64,000 nucleotides of DNA from Sordaria brevicollis (taxonomy: Eukaryota; Ascomycota; Sordariomycetes; Sordariales; Sordariaceae). Positions 58,900 through 64,000 of the stretch are shown in pieces. The notes under the pieces are model-generated. The model was not told the DNA's origin. It worked only from the letters and a program-made list of their open reading frames with translations, and made no database searches. Where the stretch lies: the NCBI GenBank assembly GCA_033439795.1, contig JAUTDP010000001.1, positions 3,906,001-3,970,000 of the forward strand, in the 5' to 3' direction. The translations under genes were made by a program, and so were the position numbers. Within the stretch, counting starts at the first letter, position 1, and the number at the start of each line of letters is the position of its first letter.

Positions 58900-60292
58900 A
58901 TGCGTCTCCTCCCACACTCCCTATGGCTCCTCGTAGCCGCCCATCTCGAAGCCGCGCAAGCCCAGCAACCATTACCCACGGCGATCAAGAAGATGCCGCC
59001 CGACCAAAGCGAGAAATTCCATCCTCACTACGTCGCCTTTGCCGACTCCTCCAATTCCAACGATAGCCCTGCGCTCCCTCAGATGGGCTTCATATCCGTC
59101 GAGCAACAACTATCCCCCGACGTCGAAATCAACCCAGTCCTCGCCGCCCGCCGTCTCGCCGATGAAGCAGACTCGTACCTTCTCCAGCGCAACTCTTCAA
59201 TCCCATTATCCTACCGACCACCCTTCGCCAACCACAATCACCACCTACAAACCCCTTCCGAAGAAGAGCAAGCATGGAATCTTTTCAGGCGCTCACGCGA
59301 AGCCCTCGCCCGCCTCCAGCGACGCCAATGGAACTGTCCCGAAGGAACGACCAGTTGTTCACGCATCGGATATCCCAACAGTTGCTGCCGAACCTCGGAG
59401 ACATGCGTGGAGATTGAGGACGTCGGGCTCGGTAAAGTGGGCTGCTGCCCAGCGGGCGCGACGTGCGGCGGGTCGGTGTCTACGTGCGCGGATGGAAACA
59501 CGGGGTGTGCGTCGGAGATTGGAGGCGGGTGTTGTCTGCCGGGGTTTGTTTGTGCTGGTGTTGGGTGTACGTCCCTTCCTCCTCCTCCTCCTCTTCTTCT
59601 TTCCTCTGCCCTTCCTCTTTATAGCACGAATACTGACTTGACGGATGGGAATAGGCATCAAAGCAGGTTCACCCCCCTCTTCCACCCTCGCAGCTCCCAC
59701 AACCAGTAGCTCCGCCTCAACAGCAGTCATCCCTCCTGTCCGGCCTACTTCCTCTTCAACCACTACCTCTACATCTTCATCTCCCTCTTCGACAATCACC
59801 ACGGCCCCCACCAGCAGGAGCCTCACTTCCTCGTCGGACTACTGTCCAACAGGCTTCTACGCCTGCCTCGCCTCCGCCGGCGGCGGGTGCTGCCAAACCG
59901 GCCGCGACTGCAGCGTGACCAACTGCCCGCCCATCGAGCTTTCAACCATCATCAACTCGAACGGCCACACCATTGTCGTACCTGTTACTGCCGTTCCCAC
60001 TACAACGGCCACGGGAACGTGCGCTAGCGGGTGGTTCTTGTGCGGGAAAGAGGCTGGCCCTCAGCCGGGGTGCTGCCCGAGCGGGTACGCTTGTGGAAGC
60101 GTGAGTTGTTCGGTTGTGATCACCCCGACTGGATCAGATGGGGAGTTGGCGACAGCGACGGAGGCAAAGGCGAGGCCTACGTATACTAAGCAGCCGGCTG
60201 CGCCGATGGTTGAGGGGGCTGGTGTGAGGAGGGACGTCAACGGTGTGGAAGTGATTGTGGGCGTGGCGGTTGTGGTTGGGATGATGGTCTGA
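58900..60292 (+). CDS. Secreted Cys-rich Ser/Thr-rich cell-wall protein, probably GPI-anchored
   Basis: Exons 58900-59566 and 59655-60292 encode 434 aa; the 88-bp intron (GTACGT..AATAG) joins T+GC to restore a Cys (CAGVGC-IKAG). A signal peptide is clear (MRLLPHSLWLLVAAHLEAAQA, cleaved near QQ). A first Cys-rich module spans about 148-223 (CPEGTTSCSRIGYPNSCC, GCCPAGATC, GGGCCLPGFVCAGVGC). A Ser/Thr linker of ~60 residues, likely O-mannosylated, follows. A second Cys-rich module comes next (YCPTGFYACL, GGGCCQTGRDC, CASGWFLCGKE, GCCPSGYACGSVSC). The C-terminus is a short hydrophobic VEVIVGVAVVVGMMV preceded by a small/polar stretch, which fits a GPI signal. Such proteins sit in the fungal wall or plasma membrane; the ligand is unknown. 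It converges with the dioxygenase gene 314 bp away. Confidence 0.85.
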
Positions 60293-60606
60293 TTCTGTCA
60301 CCTGTGGCAGTTTCTGAAGAGGATGACTGGGAAAGCGACGACGAATATGGGTTCACGACGATAATGTCAATTTGTGTATTTGCGGGTAGACGGGTTTTCC
60401 TCTCGGTTGCATTCCTTGGAGTTTAGCGTAAATTATCATACTGGCTTCTAACTGGGTTAATGGATATGTCTCTGGCTAATGGAAAAAAGAATAGAATGAA
60501 ACCCGGACGTAATCAATATCGCTAGTCGAGCGAATGAAGCATGCTTGAAACCAAGTCATAAGTCATCAGCCACCCACCTCCGCTCGAACCGATCTGGTTA
60601 CAAGAC
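60293..60606. other. Short convergent 3' region
   Basis: 314 bp between converging stop codons of the cell-wall protein and the dioxygenase. It should contain both 3' UTRs and poly-A sites. Nothing else seen. Confidence 0.5.
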
Positions 60607-62328
60607 CTAAGCCGTTGTGCTCTCTACCCCTCTCTCCTCACAAAACTTCTTCACCTCCTTCTTCAACGTCTCATCCTGCCTCCTCACCAACCCCATAATA
60701 TCCTTACACTCCTCCCCCAACCCAGCGGCGACATCACCACCCATCTTGTCGTACAAATCCATCATATCCGCCAACACAGCCTGCAACTGATTCGGCAACC
60801 ACGTCACAATCGGACTCCCGCCCGTGGCCGTTGGATGGCTCGTCTGCTTCAGGATGTACTCCCTCGCGAAGCACCAGTGGCGCCAGCGGAAATCACGCAC
60901 CAGGTTCAGGAGCTGAATCCACAGGCTCCGTGTCAACTTGACCTCGTTCATTTCTTCATCAGACATATCGTTCAGAAAATCAAGAGCAAGTGCCCACTTC
61001 CTCAACTCCGCCTCCTCACTCTTCGTCCTTACCCACTCCAAAAACGCGCGGTGGTTACTCGGTCTGTACGCTCTGAAGTCCTCCAGGATCTTAGTCAGGG
61101 GAGTATCAGGCATAGGGATCTGGAGCAAATTATCCATGAGGGGGATAATCGAGTCGTTGGCTCCCGACTCGCCGCGGAAGGACAACGGTTTGTCTCCGTC
61201 TTCGGACAACCCCTCGTACACGACGCCGTTGGGAAACATGCTCTGGCTCTTAATTCCAAAAATGAACGTGCGGAAAGAGGTGTAATCGTTGGGCTTGGAG
61301 CGGGACCACATGGTTTCCATCGTGGCGCAAACCTTCTTGAGGGCGGTGAGCATTTCCGAGAGGGAGATGTTGAGGGATTGGCGGGCCGTAAGTTTATCGG
61401 GAGATGACGGGGTCGAAGAAGGAGAGCCGGCGGCAGAGACAGATCGGCATGCTTCGAGAGAGGCCACGGCGCCGGCGACAAGAGGACCAGAGTGTCGGGC
61501 CATGTCGATGTGCACGAGCACGAAGCCGGCTTCGGAAGAGGTCGGGTCGAGACCGTGCTCAAAGGCGCGGATGAGGCGCACGTTGGAGGGCTCGGAGAAG
61601 GAGAAGCCGAGGGAGGGGTCGACGAGGTAGTAGTTGAAGAGGGCGTAGGAGCCGGCGTATTCCATGAAGGGTTTGAATTCGCATCTTTGGGGTGGGGAAG
61701 AGCTTGTTAGTAATTGGATAACGGAAAGCGAAGGAGGATAAGAGGTTTAGAGCTGAAAGATGGATAGAAGGTTGCACTGAGCCGAATTTGAAGCTCCAAC
61801 AACGAACACTTTGACACAGGCAAGTTTGGCTTTCCAACAACCCAACAAAGGGGATAGGTGGACTTACATCTCAGCACACTTCGCAATCGGCTTCGCCACA
61901 TTCGCCGGCAACACCTGTCTACCCAATCCATACTCCTCACCCTTCACAAACCGCTCATGACACGGTTCCAACAGGTACGCCGACGCCAAGAACGAGTAGT
62001 CTCGATACAGGGCGTTCATTAGGGGCAGGTTATCCTTGTACTTGTCCACAAACTCCGTCAAGTCCGGCAGCTCCGTTTGGACAACTTCGCCAAGTTTACC
62101 GTTGCCCTGAGCGAGCAGGCCTGCTTCTCCGGACGCAGTCTTGACGGGCATGCGCTGGAGGATGCATTCGAGGGGGTCGAACTCAGGAGGTAAGGTCTTG
62201 ACGGGGTCCATACGGGGGAGAAAGCCGCGGATGGTGGAGACCATGAAGGCCTGGAGGGAGGTGTCATTTGGACGAGGGTCATGGAGGATGGGGAAGTCGA
62301 TGGTGTTATCATCTCCTAGGGATCCCAT
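60607..62328 (-). CDS. Indoleamine 2,3-dioxygenase (tryptophan to N-formylkynurenine)
   Basis: Exons 62328-61868 and 61684-60607 on - encode 512 aa; the 183-bp intron has GTAAGT..CAAAG and joins AT+A. Family landmarks in order: YRDYSFLASAYLLEP, FKPFMEYAGSYALFNYY, a distal-pocket segment FRTFIFGIKSQSMFPNGVVY (about 291-310), RGESGANDSIIPLMDNLL (about 324), and WRHWCFAREYI with the presumed proximal haem-ligand His423. ATGGSPIVTWLPNQL (about 440) follows. This is a haem enzyme opening the indole ring with O2, the first step of kynurenine/NAD synthesis. Fungi often carry two or three paralogues; which class this is cannot be told by eye, so no symbol is given. The length is typical of the fungal enzymes. 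No other kynurenine-pathway gene is adjacent. Cytosolic; no targeting signal seen. Confidence 0.92.
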
Positions 62329-63449
62329 GGTGTCGATGTCGGTAGACGGTGGATGATGATTGTAATGGTTCTTATATTATTCCAAATCTCAAAAAGAAGT
62401 GTGTAGAATGAATTTGCCCAAAATTGCCTTTGTCTGGGTGGTGAATCTTGTTATTGATGGAGAAGTTGAGAAGTCATCAAACGCGAGTGTCTCTCCGCCT
62501 ATATAGACCGTGGCCGGAATGGATTCCGGCCTCTCGTACCAAGTTCGACCCAATCATTTCCTCATGGGTCGTACACCACAGCAAGCGCGTTCCGATGCTG
62601 GTTTTCTCTTTGTCATGGGTTGACGGGTCGCAACAGACAATAGGTAGGTGTTGTTATAGTTCGTCCATGGTCCCGCCTTCCATCCATCTTCGACTGCAAG
62701 AGAGTCGAAGTGGCAGGTGGTGTATGAAGTGGCAGGTGGTGTATGAAGTGGCAGCCACGACGGTTAACGCGAAGATATTGAGCAGACATCATCTCATCCA
62801 ATTGTTAAAGTTGTCAGGGGCATTTGGCTCCGAAGAATGGGCGTCTCTGACATGGCGTTGGCACAATACTGTTGAGTGTCCTTGTTCAGAGATGTCTATC
62901 CGGCCGTTTCATAAGTTGATGCTTTTTTATCTATCAGCGAGACGAAGTTCCGTCTGTATTAACAACAGCAAGATTTGTGGCACTCAGCTCCCGGTACTCC
63001 AGCTCCGACCTGCATCTCAACGTTGCATACATCCAGCCATGCCATTACTGCACATGTCGTCAAGCGTGCGTATCGGTGTGCATGTGGTGAGCCATGAGAC
63101 CGGGATTGGGTAATGGGAATTGGCAAATCCCCACTTTACTCCGGCCTTAGCCGGCCCCAGCCGGCCCCCAAGCTTGCCGATTTGACTCCACTTGGCCGGA
63201 ATGGTTCCGGCCACTGGCTCCGATCACCGGTGCTTGACAAAATTGCTTCTTATCATTGGTTCTTTCCATCCCAGTCGTTATCTCTCGCTAAACACGCCTG
63301 ACAGAAGAGTCAATCGGGGGTATCTATATTTGAAGTTGCCCTCTGTCTTTCTGGTGTTATCTTCCAATTGTACTGTTCATTTCATTGCAGCCTTCGTAAT
63401 GTCCTCCTATGCCTCAGGTCGTACCTGTTCACTTTCTGTGACCTGTTCT
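62329..63449. other. Intergenic region upstream of the dioxygenase gene
   Basis: 1.1 kb holding the dioxygenase promoter and the 3' flank of the metaxin-like gene. It includes a two-copy GTGGCAGGTGGTGTATGAA direct repeat near 62710-62750 and a GGCCGG-rich patch near 63140-63210. A 221-codon + ORF (62448-63113) crosses these simple repeats and has no domain; not called. Confidence 0.45.
62500..62510 (-). promoter_or_regulatory. Candidate TATA element of the dioxygenase gene
   Basis: On - the sequence reads GTCTATATAGGCGG around 62510-62500, about 175 bp upstream of the dioxygenase start codon. Distance and sequence fit a fungal TATA box with a leader of roughly 140 nt. No transcript data support it. 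Confidence 0.4.
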
Positions 63450-64000
63450 TCAGGCCTTGTCGGTGAGGAAGACGGTACTTGAGTCTACTGGCCAAAGCAG
63501 CTCAAACAAACGGCGATGGTGCCCCCCCAGTTCACCTGATCCAGCGCGCCTGACAATATTTCCTAGCCTCCTTTCGGCAAAAATTGACCCTTCCTCTCCC
63601 TGTCGTTCACTCTTGCCGTCGCTCATATACTTGATCATCAGATGCGTGTAAGCGAAAACACTTGCGTCAAAAAGGGTTGGAGTCTCCGCTCCAAAGAACC
63701 ACCCAGTATTGCTTTCTGACAGCAGCGTCGCCAAAGCCTCCAATGCGTTCACGGCCGCTCTGTACACGGCCTGTTCATCAACCAGTAGTGTCAACGCCGT
63801 AGAAGCTGTACCGCCGGGTCCAGTCTTCAAAATCTCAGATTCTGCTGCTCGGCGCAGTTGGTGCCGGAGTGCGCCGCGTACCCAGAATGAAGAAGAGGCG
63901 GGGCTAATGTATAATCTGTCTAGGAGATCTGTGTATTCGGGGTCGCGATAAAGAGCCTGTAGCCAGGCGTTTCGGATGGGAACATCGAGGAGGGTTTGGT
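63450..64000 (-). CDS. Metaxin/Sam-type mitochondrial outer-membrane GST-fold protein, C-terminal part
   Basis: The stop is TGA at 63452-63450 on -, and the frame is open through the right window edge, so 183 codons of the C-terminal part are visible. Upstream in frame are PIRNAWLQALYRDPEYTDLL and LYISPASSSFWVRGALRHQL, then EALATLLSESNTGWFFG, ETPTLFDASVFAYTHLMI, and a variable tail. The pattern x-x-L-L-x-x-x-x-x-W-F-F-G-x-x-x-P-x-x-x-D-A-x-x-F-A-Y is that of the GST-C half of metaxins and their fungal counterparts Sam35/Sam37 (Tob38/Tob37), which assemble beta-barrel proteins in the outer membrane. Which paralogue it is cannot be decided without the N-terminus. No intron is needed in the visible part. 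Confidence 0.65.
   Translation of the reverse strand, partial: QTLLDVPIRNAWLQALYRDPEYTDLLDRLYISPASSSFWVRGALRHQLRRAAESEILKTGPGGTASTALTLLVDEQAVYRAAVNALEALATLLSESNTGWFFGAETPTLFDASVFAYTHLMIKYMSDGKSERQGEEGSIFAERRLGNIVRRAGSGELGGHHRRLFELLWPVDSSTVFLTDKA

Noticed and set aside
62448..63113. 221-codon + ORF upstream of the dioxygenase
   Set aside because: Crosses a short direct repeat and the dioxygenase promoter, no domain, random-looking composition.
29250..64000. tRNA or rRNA genes
   Set aside because: I looked for A/B-box-like GGTTCGAATCC patterns and conserved rRNA sequence and saw none that folds convincingly. A tRNA scan would settle it.

Overview
The window looks like a filamentous ascomycete nuclear genome, most likely a Neurospora-type Sordariomycete. 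The genic DNA is GC-rich with short GT..AG introns carrying CTAAC/CTGAC-type branch points. The repeats are heavily damaged by C-to-T and G-to-A changes (almost no CA/TG, TA everywhere), the signature of repeat-induced point mutation (RIP). Family assignments rest on motifs read by eye; no database search was run. Layout, left part (1-29249): this is almost entirely RIP-mutated repeat DNA. Positions 1-16840 are a very AT-rich block that I cannot assign to a known element. Long + strand stretches still read as protein if TAA/TAG are taken as former CAA/CAG/TGG. The block also holds an in-frame 84-bp tandem repeat and a recurring CCTATAGG palindrome. A 1.1-kb island of normal composition (16850-17972) separates it from a Mutator-like (MULE) DNA transposon at 17976-23288 with ~90-bp terminal inverted repeats and a decayed transposase. 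Nested in the MULE is a small gag-only LTR element (21115-22833, two 236-bp LTRs). After a 139-bp unmutated spacer comes a Ty1/copia retrotransposon on the - strand (23428-29249, two 181-bp LTRs). It contains a 204-bp solo LTR (28380-28583) that escaped RIP and has a perfect 5-bp target duplication. The relative order of insertion can therefore be partly read. Layout, right part (29250-64000): this is ordinary gene space with eleven gene models. On + are an INO80 subunit Ies4-like gene and a RanBPM/Vid30 (GID/CTLH complex) gene. On - are COP9 signalosome subunit 3, a single-CCCH zinc-finger protein, a lineage-restricted-looking hypothetical gene, a PHD/chromo/SNF2 chromatin remodeller of the Mi-2/Mit1 type, and an acidic hypothetical gene just upstream of it. 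On + again are a mitochondrial Mrm1-type rRNA 2'-O-methyltransferase and a Cys-rich, probably GPI-anchored cell-wall protein. On - are an indoleamine 2,3-dioxygenase and a metaxin/Sam-type GST-fold protein cut by the window end. There is no evidence of a metabolic cluster. Several genes share regulatory themes: chromatin (Ies4, the Mit1-like remodeller) and ubiquitin/NEDD8 control (Vid30/GID, CSN3). Open problems are the C-terminal reading frame of the remodeller, the 3' end of the acidic gene at 54.2-55.1 kb, a possible broken small membrane-protein gene at 44.2-44.6 kb, and the identity of the 1-16.8 kb block.
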